Below, one piece after another: positions 5,550 to 5,698 of a stretch of DNA of 5,698 nucleotides. Numbering within the stretch: the stretch's first letter is position 1; every line of letters begins with the position of its first letter. The notes beneath the pieces are model-generated. The model ran no database searches. It saw only the letters and a program-made list of their open reading frames with translations, and was not told where the DNA came from. Source of the DNA: Mariprofundus sp. (lineage in GTDB: Bacteria; Pseudomonadota; Zetaproteobacteria; Mariprofundales; Mariprofundaceae); NCBI GenBank assembly GCA_015485035.1, contig WFUI01000225.1:1-5698 (forward strand), in the 5' to 3' direction. A program made the translations under genes and the position numbers.

Positions 5550-5698
5550 GGTTCTACCCCGTTTCCACGGACGGTTTAAAAACGGCTGAAAACTTCTGAT
5601 CCTGCCTGGCCACTCTACGCCGCATTCTCGGATTGTGGAACCGCTCGATGTAATGAAATACATCGGCCCTGGCCTCGTCCCGGGTACGGTAACGACGG
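5547..5698 (-). mobile_element. IS3-family insertion sequence, end only (runs off the right edge)
   Basis: The boundary is placed where hicA similarity ends. From 5547 the sequence reads TAGGGTTCTACCCCGTTTCC. TAG, then a CCCC run, TCCA and GGAC recalls the pattern of the IS2 end as I remember it, and differs from the TG ends of most IS3-family elements. The transposase C-terminus lies just inside, reading towards this end, so this would be the right end of the element. The other end and the target duplication are outside the window, so the edge is uncertain by a few bases. Confidence 0.7.
5554..5698 (-). CDS. IS3-family transposase (OrfB, DDE), C-terminal 47 residues
   Basis: On the minus strand the frame runs from the right edge to TAG at 5554-5556 and contains YRTRDEARADVFHYIERFHN. 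This matches the segment after the catalytic glutamate in IS3-family OrfB proteins (typically EA..DVF.YIE.FYN). The usual ending RRHS.LGY.SP is replaced by RMRRRVARQDQKF and a tail ending KPSVETG; I recall relatives with this tail but could not check. The DDE catalytic residues are outside the window. Translation ends a few bases from the element end. Other open frames on this stretch are shadows. Confidence 0.8.
   Translation of the reverse strand, partial: RRYRTRDEARADVFHYIERFHNPRMRRRVARQDQKFSAVFKPSVETG

Noticed and set aside
5388..5663. A 91-codon open frame on the minus strand
   Set aside because: It is out of frame with the transposase tail read on the same strand and runs through the hicA-like remnant and its palindromic promoter. 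No family resemblance.

Overview
The window looks like a chromosomal region of a Proteobacterium, most likely a Gammaproteobacterium of medium G+C. This rests on remembered protein family resemblance (MalT/SARP-type regulator, DUF4172-Fic protein, FimB-sized recombinase, HicA-like toxin, IS3-family element) and on ordinary Shine-Dalgarno sites. No rRNA, tRNA or CRISPR array is visible, and the genus cannot be named.

Left part (1-3176, minus strand): one very large gene, open without a stop for 1058 codons and running off the left edge. It encodes a MalT-like STAND ATPase regulator: P-loop ATPase, long helical TPR-like sensor region, then a C-terminal SARP-type winged helix and BTAD domain. 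All open frames on the plus strand opposite it are shadows.

Middle (3177-4703): a divergent intergenic region of 210 bp leads into a class II Fic protein with a DUF4172 N-terminus, an intact Fic motif and a C-terminal winged helix. Its leader carries two 45-bp tandem repeats (37 of 45 positions identical) built from alternately oriented GCGGA motifs. The last motif overlaps the Fic gene's ribosome binding site, which suggests autoregulation. A strong hairpin follows the gene.

Right part (4704-5698): a compact 209-residue tyrosine recombinase with all catalytic residues; a 14-bp sequence that is an exact inverted copy of one in the fic leader; a promoter inside a perfect 13-bp-armed palindrome; and a hicA-like toxin gene cut after 29 codons where an IS3-family element (probably IS2-like) begins. 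Only the last 47 residues of that element's transposase, on the minus strand, lie in the window.

The left gene looks like a stable regulator. Everything to its right looks like accessory DNA: a self-regulated Fic AMPylase, a small recombinase, a broken toxin gene and an insertion sequence. No direct functional link between the large regulator and the accessory genes is visible beyond the shared divergent intergenic region.
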